Assembly: GCA_017560955.1 (NCBI GenBank) | Contig: JAFZDV010000230.1 | Location: 1-6,185, forward strand | DNA: 6,185 nt | Reading direction: 5' to 3' | From: Anaerotignum sp. | GTDB taxonomy: Bacteria > Bacillota > Clostridia > Lachnospirales > Anaerotignaceae | Shown here: positions 1 to 6,018 of the stretch, one piece after another | How the letters are laid out: each line of letters begins with the position of its first letter | Numbering within the stretch: the stretch's first letter is position 1 | Notes under the pieces: model-generated | Database searches by the model: none | Seen by the model: only the letters and a program-made list of their open reading frames with translations | What the model was told of the DNA's origin: nothing | Program-made: the position numbers and the translations under genes

Positions 1-137
1 GCATCGGCAAAGATGTGCTGAACCTTGGCTTCCCTGACAGATATATTGAACAGGGTTCTCAGCCTCAGTTGTTTGAAAGATATGGGCTGGACGCTGCAGG
101 TATTTATCGTAGTGTGAAGAAGAGATTAGGAGATTGA
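1..137 (+). CDS. dxs: 1-deoxy-D-xylulose-5-phosphate synthase, C-terminal end (partial)
   Basis: This is the last 44 codons of a gene cut by the window start; the reading frame begins at base 3 and ends at TGA 135-137. The visible peptide contains LGFPDRYIEQGSQPQLFERY followed by GLDAAGIYRSVKKRL, which matches the end of the C-terminal transketolase-like domain of Dxs (family knowledge). Dxs is a cytosolic thiamine-diphosphate enzyme that condenses pyruvate with glyceraldehyde 3-phosphate in the first step of the MEP isoprenoid pathway. The catalytic and cofactor-binding parts lie outside the window, so activity cannot be judged. The call is supported by its neighbour: dxs directly upstream of a tlyA/yqxC gene is a common Firmicute arrangement. 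The stop codon is only 2 nt before the tlyA start, which suggests cotranscription and perhaps translational coupling. Confidence 0.9.
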   Translation, partial: IGKDVLNLGFPDRYIEQGSQPQLFERYGLDAAGIYRSVKKRLGD

Positions 138-139
138 CC

Positions 140-970
140 ATGGCAGAAAAAGTGGAAAAAGAAAGACTGGATGTGCTGCTGGTAGAAATGGGTCTGGCAA
201 ACTCCAGAGAACTGGCGAAAGCCTATATCATGGCAGGCAATGTATATGTTGACGGCCAGAAGGAAGATAAGGCAGGCACAAAGGTACCTGTCAATGCAGA
301 TATTGAAGTAAAAGGCGGCCAGATGAAATATGTGAGCCGCGGCGGCTACAAACTGGAAAAAGCCATCAATGAATTCGGTGTGCAGCTGGAAGGTAAGATC
401 TGTCTGGATATCGGTGCATCCACAGGTGGCTTTACAGACTGTATGCTACAGAACGGTGCAAGCAAGGTTTATGCCATCGATGTTGGCTATGGCCAGTTTG
501 CATGGAAACTGCGTCAGGATGAACGCGTGGTTTGTCTGGAAAAAACAAATGTAAGATATGTGACTCATGAACAGGTGCCAGATGAAGGTGATTTTGCATC
601 CATCGACGTATCCTTCATCTCCCTGACAAAGGTACTGCCTGCTGTATTGGGTGTCCTTGGCCCCAATGGCCAGCTGGTATGTCTGATCAAGCCTCAGTTT
701 GAAGCAGGCAGAGAAAAAGTCGGCAAAAAGGGTGTAGTCAGAGATATCAATGTACATAGAGAAGTAATTGAAATGATCGTGAACTATGTTCGTGCACAGA
801 ATCTGGGTATTCTGGCGCTGGATTTCTCTCCTATCAAAGGCCCCGAAGGCAATATCGAATACCTGATCTATCTGGATAAGAGTCAGGCAGGTATGAACGA
901 GGAAGAAGTGACAGCAAGACTGGAAGAAGTTGTTGCTGAATCTCATAAAATACTTTCAGCAGAGAAATGA
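140..970 (+). CDS. tlyA: TlyA family rRNA (cytidine-2'-O)-methyltransferase, 276 aa
   Basis: The protein has an N-terminal S4 RNA-binding domain (about residues 7-60, beginning ERLDVLLVEMGLANSRELAK) joined to an FtsJ/RrmJ-like methyltransferase domain (about 64-245). The SAM-binding loop is LDIGASTGGFTD at 89-100. The putative 2'-O-methyltransferase K-D-K-E set is intact: K71 in RGGYKL, D156 in SIDVSF, K184 in LIKPQFE and E240 in GNIEYL, each two residues beyond its counterpart in mycobacterial TlyA. Family members methylate cytidine 2'-OH groups in rRNA, and in some bacteria this affects capreomycin susceptibility; the exact target here is inferred. Old annotations call the family 'hemolysin A', and the Bacillus homologue is YqxC. 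I chose ATG 140 because the AGGAG at 128-132 lies 7 nt upstream; the in-frame TTG at 134 is too close to that site. The next gene, nadK, follows after 9 nt. Confidence 0.92.
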   Translation: MAEKVEKERLDVLLVEMGLANSRELAKAYIMAGNVYVDGQKEDKAGTKVPVNADIEVKGGQMKYVSRGGYKLEKAINEFGVQLEGKICLDIGASTGGFTDCMLQNGASKVYAIDVGYGQFAWKLRQDERVVCLEKTNVRYVTHEQVPDEGDFASIDVSFISLTKVLPAVLGVLGPNGQLVCLIKPQFEAGREKVGKKGVVRDINVHREVIEMIVNYVRAQNLGILALDFSPIKGPEGNIEYLIYLDKSQAGMNEEEVTARLEEVVAESHKILSAEK

Positions 971-979
971 GGTGCTGAA

Positions 980-1834
980 ATGAAAAAAGTAGCGATTTTA
1001 CCGAATGTGCAGAAGGACAAGGGTCTGGAAACAACAAAACGACTGGTAAATTATCTGCTGGATAAAGGCTGTGAACCACAGCTTTCTCAGGAAGTGGCAG
1101 AACTGGCAGAAATGCCTCAGTATGCCAGAGCAGAGGAAGATCTGTATCGTTACAGTGATCTGCTGATCTCTCTGGGCGGCGATGGTACGTTGCTTGGCAT
1201 CGGCAGAAGAACAGCCCGCTTTGAAAAACCCATTCTGGGTATCAACCTTGGTACACTGGGCTTTCTGACAGCGGAAGAAAAGACCCATGCAGAGGCTGCC
1301 ATTGATAAGGTGCTGAGCGGAGAATACAAGCTGGAAAAACGCATGATGCTGGAATGCAGCATTGCAAAAGGCAACGAAAGAACGGGCGGCATCATTGCCC
1401 TCAATGATATCTGTATCACCCGTGGTAACCTGTATAAAATTCTGGAGTTTCATGTATTTGTGAACAATGAATACGTGGATACCCTTCTGGCGGATGGTGT
1501 TATTATCTGTACGCCAACAGGCTCTACGGCGTATAACCTTTCTGCAGGTGGCCCTGTTCTGAAGGCGGATGCTGAAATCATTGCCATCACACCTATTTCT
1601 CCTCATACGCTTACCAGCAGACCTATCGTTGTTTCTGCAGAGGATACGGTGACAGTAGAAGTAAGACCCAGCCGTGAGGATACACCTTTTATGGTGAGTG
1701 CCGACGGTCAGGATAACTTTACACTGACAGGAAGAAATGTTGTACAGATCAGAAAGGCTGAGGCCTGCACAACGATCATCAAAACGAAACCACAGAGTTT
1801 TTATGACGTACTGCGTCATAAACTTTCCAGATAA
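980..1834 (+). CDS. nadK: NAD kinase (ATP-NAD kinase), 284 aa
   Basis: The enzyme phosphorylates NAD to NADP and is the only known biosynthetic source of NADP in bacteria; it is cytosolic. The diagnostic GGDGTLL motif is at residues 66-72, with D68 as the conserved catalytic aspartate. It is followed by the glycine-rich NLGTLGFLT segment, the ALNDI motif with N142 and D143, and the DGVIICTPTGSTAY stretch at 172-185 that forms part of the NAD site in this family. The 284-residue length is normal for bacterial NadK (also called PpnK), and no domain is missing. The ATG at 980 is preceded by GAGGTG at 968/969-974 with 5 nt spacing, overlapping the end of tlyA. Placement between tlyA and argR is typical of Clostridia. 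Confidence 0.96.
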   Translation: MKKVAILPNVQKDKGLETTKRLVNYLLDKGCEPQLSQEVAELAEMPQYARAEEDLYRYSDLLISLGGDGTLLGIGRRTARFEKPILGINLGTLGFLTAEEKTHAEAAIDKVLSGEYKLEKRMMLECSIAKGNERTGGIIALNDICITRGNLYKILEFHVFVNNEYVDTLLADGVIICTPTGSTAYNLSAGGPVLKADAEIIAITPISPHTLTSRPIVVSAEDTVTVEVRPSREDTPFMVSADGQDNFTLTGRNVVQIRKAEACTTIIKTKPQSFYDVLRHKLSR

Positions 1835-1872
1835 TTTCAAGAGGAACTTTCTTTTCAGAGGAGGGGAATGCG

Positions 1873-2328
1873 ATGAAACTCGCAAGACATGCAAAAATAT
1901 TGGAACTGATCGAAACATATGAAATCGAAACACAGGATGAACTGGCACAGAAACTGTGTGAAGAAGGTTTCAATGTGACACAGGCAACTGTTTCCCGTGA
2001 CATTCGCGAAATGAAGCTGACGAAAATTGCAACAGAAAAAGGTCGTCAGAAATATGCTGTTATCAGCAGCCATGATTCTGAAGTGACAGAACGCATGACA
2101 AGAGTATTCAAAGAGGCTGTTGTGAAAATGGACTATGCACAGAACATGCTCGTAGTTAAAACATTGGGCGGTATGGGCATGGCTGTTGCTGTTGCGCTGG
2201 ATAATATGCAGAATCCTGAAATCCTTGGCACAATTGCCGGTGATGATACAGTATTCTGCGTGGTTCGTAATCATAATCAGGCGGCGGTCATCATTGAAAA
2301 ACTGTATCGCATCATTCATAGCGCCTGA
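1873..2328 (+). CDS. argR: Arginine repressor ArgR/AhrC, 151 aa
   Basis: This is a full-length arginine-responsive transcription factor. Residues 1 to about 66 form the winged helix-turn-helix domain, with the family hallmark TQATVSRDIREMKL at 36-49 containing the recognition helix. The C-terminal part (about 80-151) is the oligomerisation and arginine-binding domain, with GTIAGDDT at 119-126; D124 and D125 correspond to the acidic pair that contacts L-arginine in characterised ArgR proteins. ArgR hexamers repress arginine biosynthesis genes and often activate catabolism (family knowledge). A strong AGAGGAGGGG Shine-Dalgarno at about 1857-1865 lies 7 nt before ATG 1873. No arginine gene is in the window, so its targets lie elsewhere. 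Its position just before recN is conserved in Firmicutes. No clear ARG box was seen in front of it, so autoregulation is not supported by this sequence. Confidence 0.96.
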   Translation: MKLARHAKILELIETYEIETQDELAQKLCEEGFNVTQATVSRDIREMKLTKIATEKGRQKYAVISSHDSEVTERMTRVFKEAVVKMDYAQNMLVVKTLGGMGMAVAVALDNMQNPEILGTIAGDDTVFCVVRNHNQAAVIIEKLYRIIHSA

Positions 2329-2345
2329 ATAAGGAGGAACGCGTT

Positions 2346-4022
2346 ATGCTGGAACATCTGCACATCAAAAATGTAGCTCTGATCAAGGAAAGTGAGATCA
2401 CTTTCGGAGAGGGCCTTAATATTCTGACCGGTGAAACCGGTGCAGGCAAATCTATGGTCATTGACAGTCTGCAGTTTGCCTTAGGTGGCAGAGCGGGAAA
2501 GGACTTTCTGCGCCATGGAGAAAAAATGGCTTCTGTTGAGGCTTTATTTGCTGTGCAGTCTTCTGCGTTACAGGAAAAACTGGAGGAAAACGGTATTGAA
2601 CCGGAAGAGGACGGCTCTGTACTGATCACCCGTACCCTCAGTGAAACGGGGAAATCTGTCTGCCGTGTAAATGGTTCTACTGTAACGGTCAGCATGCTGA
2701 AAGAATTTGCGGAAGATCTCATTGATATTTATGGTCAGCATGAACATCAGTCTCTGCTGAATCCTTCCCGACATATTCGTTTACTGGATCGCTTCTGCGG
2801 TGCAGGTTTCGGCGATGCCATGGAAGAGTATAAAGCAAGTTTCCATGCTTTGAAGGAAATCGATAAACAGCTGGATGCCCTGATGGGAGATGAAAGCCAG
2901 AGGGAACAGCGTATGGATATCCTTATATTCCAGAAAGAAGAAATCGAAGGGGCGGCATTGAAAACAGGGGAAGAAGAAGACCTGCTGGAACAGAAAAAAC
3001 GACTGGGCAGTATGGAAAAACTGATGCGTCTGACAGAAGAAAGCATTGCCCTTCTGTATGATGGTATGGACCGTATGCCTTCTGCCTGCGATCAGTTGGG
3101 AGATGCGCTTTCCAAGCTGCAGGAAGCGGCAGAATATGATAATACCCTGAAACCCTTTGCGGATGCACTGGGGGATGCCTATGCGGCGGTAGAGGATACC
3201 GCAAGAGAGTTGAAAAGGGAAGCGGACAAACAGGAGAACGACCCTGGCCTTCTGGAAGAAATTGAAGAACGCCTGCAGGTTATTTATAAACTAAAGAGAA
3301 AATACGGCGGTTCTGTGGAAGCAGTACTGGCCTTCTATGATAAAGTGGCAGAGGAACTGGATTTCCTTGCTAATAGCAATGAAAAAGTAATGGAATTGCT
3401 GAATGAAAAAGAAAAAGAACAGAAAAAGTTGATGGCTTATGCAGAAACACTGACTGCCCGCAGAAAAGATACGGCAGAACAGGTGGCAGACCAGATCGAA
3501 GCAGCATTGCGGGATATGGAAATGAAAGATGCGAAGTTCCATATTCAGATCGACGAAAAAGCGGACTGGACTGCAGACGGCAAAGATAAGGTAGAATTCC
3601 TGATTTCTGCCAATGCAGGGGAAAGCCTGAAGCCTCTGGCAAAAATTGCATCGGGCGGTGAAATGAGCCGTGTTATGCTGGCATTGAAAACGGTGCTGGT
3701 AGATGCAGACGATATCGGTACATTCATTTTCGATGAGATCGATACTGGTGTCAGCGGCAGAACAGCCAGAAAAGTAGGCGAAAAAATGCGTTTTCTGGGT
3801 GGCAAACGCCAGATTCTGTGCATCACTCACCTGCCTCAGATCGCAGCTATGGCGGACAGCCATTTCCTGATCCAGAAGGAAACAGCCGACAGCCAGACCA
3901 TCACCCATGTGACGCCTCTGACAGAAGAGGGTTCCGTTGCTGAAGTAGCAAGATTGATGGGTGGCAGCGATGTGACAGAAACGACTCTGGCAGCAGCACG
4001 AGAACTGATTTCTGAAAAATAA
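2346..4022 (+). CDS. recN: DNA repair protein RecN, 558 aa
   Basis: RecN is an SMC-like ATPase that acts early in double-strand break repair, holding DNA ends or sister chromatids together. All ATPase elements are present: Walker A GETGAGKS at residues 29-36 (K35), the ABC signature SGGEMSR from S436, Walker B FIFDEIDTGVSG with D463 and E464, and a histidine-containing switch CITHLPQ with H495. Between the two ATPase halves, roughly residues 150-400, the sequence is rich in Glu, Lys, Leu and Ala, as expected for the short antiparallel coiled-coil arms; the usual SMC hinge is absent, as in all RecN. The length fits the family (about 550-570 aa). ATG 2346 follows a strong AAGGAGG (2331-2337) with 8 nt spacing, 17 nt after argR. 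No LexA box is recognisable just upstream, so SOS control would have to act from elsewhere. It is the last gene of its run; a terminator begins 9 nt after its stop. Confidence 0.96.
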   Translation: MLEHLHIKNVALIKESEITFGEGLNILTGETGAGKSMVIDSLQFALGGRAGKDFLRHGEKMASVEALFAVQSSALQEKLEENGIEPEEDGSVLITRTLSETGKSVCRVNGSTVTVSMLKEFAEDLIDIYGQHEHQSLLNPSRHIRLLDRFCGAGFGDAMEEYKASFHALKEIDKQLDALMGDESQREQRMDILIFQKEEIEGAALKTGEEEDLLEQKKRLGSMEKLMRLTEESIALLYDGMDRMPSACDQLGDALSKLQEAAEYDNTLKPFADALGDAYAAVEDTARELKREADKQENDPGLLEEIEERLQVIYKLKRKYGGSVEAVLAFYDKVAEELDFLANSNEKVMELLNEKEKEQKKLMAYAETLTARRKDTAEQVADQIEAALRDMEMKDAKFHIQIDEKADWTADGKDKVEFLISANAGESLKPLAKIASGGEMSRVMLALKTVLVDADDIGTFIFDEIDTGVSGRTARKVGEKMRFLGGKRQILCITHLPQIAAMADSHFLIQKETADSQTITHVTPLTEEGSVAEVARLMGGSDVTETTLAAARELISEK

Positions 4023-4031
4023 TATAGAAAG

Positions 4032-4065
4032 AAAAAGGACTGTAACAATGTTACAGTCCTTTTTT
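4032..4065. terminator. Bidirectional intrinsic terminator between recN and the XRE gene
   Basis: The arms AAAAAGGACTGTAAC (4032-4046) and GTTACAGTCCTTTTT (4050-4064) form a perfect 15-bp stem around an AAT triloop. The core GGACTGTAAC pairing is flanked by A5 on the left and T6 on the right, so a hairpin followed by a U tract arises on either strand. It starts 9 nt after the recN stop and ends 6 nt from the stop of the convergent XRE gene. This placement supports termination of both transcripts. Confidence 0.9.
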
Positions 4066-4070
4066 AGTGC

Positions 4071-4490
4071 TTATTTATATTCTTCAGATTTCTGAGATGC
4101 TTTCAGCAGGATAGGTTTTACTTCCTGTTCACCGTATGCTTTATCTTTTACTGGTGTATCCTCCTGTTTGTATACGAGGTAACGCATATATGTGAACAGC
4201 TCTTTTTTGCTTTCCTCATTCAGCTGTGTGTAATACTGATGAAATTTGTGCATAGCCACTGTTTCTTCACTTACTGCATAGGGATGGCGAATATCGCTGA
4301 CACACAGAAGATAGTCCATAGATACATCGAAAATAGAGGCGATTTTCATCAGATCGGGGATGGAAGGCTGATTTCGGCCTGCTTCATAATTGGCAATGGC
4401 AGTAGAGCCGTAGTTCAGTTTTTCGCCCAGTTCGATCTGTGTCATTCCAATTTCTTTTCTTAAAGCCTTTAACCTTTCTCTGAATTCCAT
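4071..4490 (-). CDS. XRE-family helix-turn-helix transcriptional regulator, 139 aa
   Basis: The N-terminal 63 residues are a typical Cro/CI-type (XRE) DNA-binding domain: RERLKALRKEIGMTQIELGE, then the recognition helix around STAIANYEAG (29-38), then NQPSIPDLMKIASIFDVSMD and YLL. This resembles the short regulators with a SinR- or phage-repressor-like head found in many Firmicutes. Residues 64-139 are highly charged, with a Lys/Glu-rich tail; I do not recognise this part, and it may serve for oligomerisation. No membrane segment or metal-binding motif is visible. I chose ATG 4490 because GAGGTG (reverse strand, 4501-4496) lies 5 nt upstream; the longer in-frame start at 4520 has no Shine-Dalgarno and would add ten atypical residues. 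The gene is divergent from nifS and convergent with recN. Its targets are unknown; self-regulation or control of the nifS operon is inferred only from layout. Confidence 0.9.
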   Translation of the reverse strand: MEFRERLKALRKEIGMTQIELGEKLNYGSTAIANYEAGRNQPSIPDLMKIASIFDVSMDYLLCVSDIRHPYAVSEETVAMHKFHQYYTQLNEESKKELFTYMRYLVYKQEDTPVKDKAYGEQEVKPILLKASQKSEEYK

Positions 4491-4545
4491 ATATGCACCT
4501 CTTTTCCATGAAAGGATCATCTGATTTATATTTTGGTTTCTTTTG

Positions 4546-4564
4546 GGGTATTTATAAATTACCC
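4546..4564. repeat. Imperfect palindrome GGGTA-N9-TACCC in the divergent region
   Basis: GGGTA (4546-4550) and TACCC (4560-4564) are perfect inverted arms around an AT-rich TTTATAAAT centre, one of the few GC-containing blocks in this AT-rich stretch. A related, inverted element ATCAGGTAAA is at 4619-4628, compared with TACCCTGAT at 4560-4568. The palindrome lies in the predicted 5' leader of the XRE gene, so it could be an autoregulatory operator. This is seen as sequence symmetry only; the role is inferred. Confidence 0.35.
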
Positions 4565-4577
4565 TGATGACTTTTTT

Positions 4578-4605
4578 ATTATAGTTTTAAACAATTTAAT
4601 GGAAA
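4578..4605 (-). promoter_or_regulatory. Possible sigma-A promoter of the XRE gene
   Basis: On the reverse strand there is a perfect TATAAT -10 box (4583-4578). Upstream, with a 16-nt spacer, is a weak -35 candidate TTTCCA (4605-4600). Transcription would begin near 4571, leaving a leader of about 80 nt before the ATG at 4490. The poor -35 suggests either a weak promoter or help from an activator. Other AT-rich hexamers nearby make the exact choice uncertain. Confidence 0.4.
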
Positions 4606-4642
4606 AGTGAACCACATAATCAGGTAAAAAACTTTGTAAAAG

Positions 4643-4657
4643 TTCATGAATCATGAA
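4643..4657. repeat. Perfect 15-bp palindrome upstream of the nifS promoter
   Basis: TTCATGA (4643-4649) and TCATGAA (4651-4657) are exact inverted arms around a single A. The element ends 21 nt before the -35 box of the nifS promoter, a common place for an activator or an upstream repressor site. The first arm plus the central A also forms the shorter palindrome TTCATGAA. I do not recognise it as the site of a known regulator: it lacks the ARG-box layout and does not resemble described IscR sites. Confidence 0.45.
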
Positions 4658-4678
4658 ACGATGCATTGATAAATAATA

Positions 4679-4707
4679 TTGACATATGTCATAAAAGATG
4701 CTATATT
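4679..4707 (+). promoter_or_regulatory. Strong sigma-A promoter for nifS-nifU
   Basis: A perfect -35 TTGACA (4679-4684) and a near-consensus -10 TATATT (4702-4707) are separated by exactly 17 nt. Transcription should start around 4713-4715, giving a leader of roughly 55 nt before the nifS ATG at 4770; no riboswitch-sized structure fits in it. The 12-bp palindrome TGACATATGTCA overlaps the -35 box, so a protein bound there would block polymerase. Confidence 0.8.
4680..4691. promoter_or_regulatory. 12-bp palindrome TGACATATGTCA overlapping the nifS -35 box (candidate operator)
   Basis: The sequence is a perfect 12-bp inverted repeat that shares five bases with the TTGACA -35 element and runs into the spacer. 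Its location suits a repressor site, but part of the symmetry comes from the -35 consensus itself, so chance cannot be excluded. No regulator can be named from the sequence; the adjacent XRE protein is one candidate by proximity. Confidence 0.4.
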
Positions 4708-4769
4708 TAAATCACATAAAACATATGAAAATAATATGATATAAAATAGAGCAAGAGAGGGGTATCAAA

Positions 4770-5954
4770 ATGACAACAAGAATTTATATGGATAACGCAG
4801 CAACAACACCCGTGAGAGAAGAAGTGCTGCAGACGATCCTGCCTTATTTCAGAGAATATTATGGTAATGCTTCCAGCGTATATGCCATTGCAAAAGAAAG
4901 TAAAAAAGCCCTTGAATATGCAAGAAAACAGGTTGCTGAACTGATCGGTGCAAATCCAGAAGAAATTTACTTCACAGCAGGGGGATCTGAAAGTGATAAT
5001 ATGGCTCTTCGTGGTGTGGTAAATGCAAGCAATAAAGAAAAGAAACACATTATCACAACAAAAATCGAACACCATGCCATTCTGCATACAGCAGAGTATC
5101 TGGAAAAGAAAGGTGTGGAAGTGACTTATCTGAATGTGGACGAGTTTGGCCGCATCAGTCTGGAGGAACTGGAAAATGCCATTCGCCCTGAAACAGTCCT
5201 GATTTCTGTCATGTTTGCAAATAATGAGATCGGTACGATCCAGCCTGTCAGAGAAATCGGCGAAATTGCAAAAAAACATGGTATCCTGTTCCATACAGAT
5301 GCAGTACAGGCTGTAGGGCATGTACCTATTGATGTGGATAACATGAATATTGACCTGCTTTCCATGAGCGGTCATAAACTGGGCGCTCCCAAAGGCATCG
5401 GTGCAATTTATATCCGTAAAGGCAGCCGTATTTCTCCTCTGATTTTCGGTGGCGCACAGGAAAGAAAACAGCGTGCCGGCACAGAAAATATCCCCGGCAT
5501 CGTAGGTATGGGCAAAGCAGCAGAAATCGCCGGTCAGGAAATGGAAGAAATGACAAAGAAATTGACAGGGCTGAGAGATAAACTCATCAATGGTATTCTG
5601 GAGAATATCCCTCATAGCCGCCTGAATGGACATCCTGCAGAACGCTTGCCCGGCAACTGTAATATTTCCTTCTCCTATATTGAAGGGGAATCCCTGTTAC
5701 TGTTGTTAGATGCATTTGGCGTGGCAGCATCCAGTGGTTCTGCCTGCACATCTGGCTCTCTGGATCCTTCCCATGTGCTGATGGCTATCGGTCTGAAACA
5801 TGAAACAGCCCATGGTTCTCTGAGATTAACATTAGATCATCAGAATACAGAGGAAGAAGTAGACTTCGTACTGGAAAAACTTCCTGCAATCGTACAGAGA
5901 TTGAGAGATATGTCCCCCGTTTGGGAAGACTATCTGAAAAGTGAAAATAAATAA
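4770..5954 (+). CDS. nifS: Cysteine desulfurase, NifS/IscS type, 394 aa
   Basis: This PLP-dependent class V aminotransferase-fold enzyme removes sulfur from L-cysteine, giving alanine and a protein-bound persulfide used for Fe-S clusters and tRNA thiolation. The N-terminus has YMDNAATTPV, followed by the GGSESDN motif and the KIEHHAILH segment whose histidine stacks on PLP in this family. The Schiff-base lysine is K203 in SMSGHKLGAPKG, and RAGTEN follows. The persulfide cysteine is C326 in SSGSACTSGS, on the longer mobile loop typical of group I (IscS/NifS) rather than SufS enzymes. Length matches the family and all key residues are present. ATG 4770 is preceded by AGAGAGGGG (about 4754-4762) with 7 nt spacing. 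It is the first gene after a strong promoter, with nifU 64 nt downstream, so the pair probably forms an operon. In E. coli nomenclature it would be iscS; nothing indicates nitrogen fixation here. Confidence 0.95.
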   Translation: MTTRIYMDNAATTPVREEVLQTILPYFREYYGNASSVYAIAKESKKALEYARKQVAELIGANPEEIYFTAGGSESDNMALRGVVNASNKEKKHIITTKIEHHAILHTAEYLEKKGVEVTYLNVDEFGRISLEELENAIRPETVLISVMFANNEIGTIQPVREIGEIAKKHGILFHTDAVQAVGHVPIDVDNMNIDLLSMSGHKLGAPKGIGAIYIRKGSRISPLIFGGAQERKQRAGTENIPGIVGMGKAAEIAGQEMEEMTKKLTGLRDKLINGILENIPHSRLNGHPAERLPGNCNISFSYIEGESLLLLLDAFGVAASSGSACTSGSLDPSHVLMAIGLKHETAHGSLRLTLDHQNTEEEVDFVLEKLPAIVQRLRDMSPVWEDYLKSENK

Positions 5955-6018
5955 GAAATCAAACGAATAATAATTCAGATAAAACAGATTTTCAGAAAAG
6001 CACAAAGGAGGCTTATTT

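Noticed and set aside
134..139. TTG 134 as the start of tlyA, overlapping the dxs stop
   Set aside because: The AGGAG at 128-132 would be only 1 nt away; ATG 140 has 7 nt spacing and gives the usual TlyA N-terminus.
780..791. LexA-like GAAC-TAT-GTTC inside tlyA
   Set aside because: The spacer is 3 nt instead of the 4 nt of the Firmicute SOS box, and it lies in the middle of a coding region far from recN.
998..1948. Long reverse-strand open frame opposite nadK and the start of argR
   Set aside because: It is antisense to clearly identified genes, is rich in Cys, His and Phe as expected of complementary-strand translation, and has no recognisable domain.
3291..3908. Reverse-strand open frame opposite the 3' half of recN
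   Set aside because: It is a shadow of the RecN coiled-coil and ATPase coding sequence, with no ribosome binding site signal or domain noted.
4491..4520. Ten-residue N-terminal extension of the XRE regulator from ATG 4520
   Set aside because: There is no Shine-Dalgarno before 4520, whereas GAGGTG is well placed before 4490, where the XRE domain begins directly.
4546..4577. GGGTA/TACCC hairpin followed by a T run as a terminator on the + strand
   Set aside because: The stem is only 5 bp with a 9-nt loop, the T run starts 8 nt later, and no + strand gene lies just upstream after the terminator at 4032-4065.
4643..4657. ARG box for ArgR upstream of nifS
   Set aside because: The palindrome contains TGAAT but lacks the TGAAT-N4-ATTCA arrangement of ARG boxes, and nifS is not an expected ArgR target.
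4735..4740. Second -10 element TATGAT nearer to nifS
   Set aside because: No acceptable -35 hexamer is found 16-18 nt upstream, while the TTGACA/TATATT pair is far better.
4707..5633. Reverse-strand open frame of 308 codons opposite nifS
   Set aside because: It lies antisense to a complete, motif-intact nifS; its Cys/Phe/His-rich composition indicates a shadow, and it would run through the nifS promoter.
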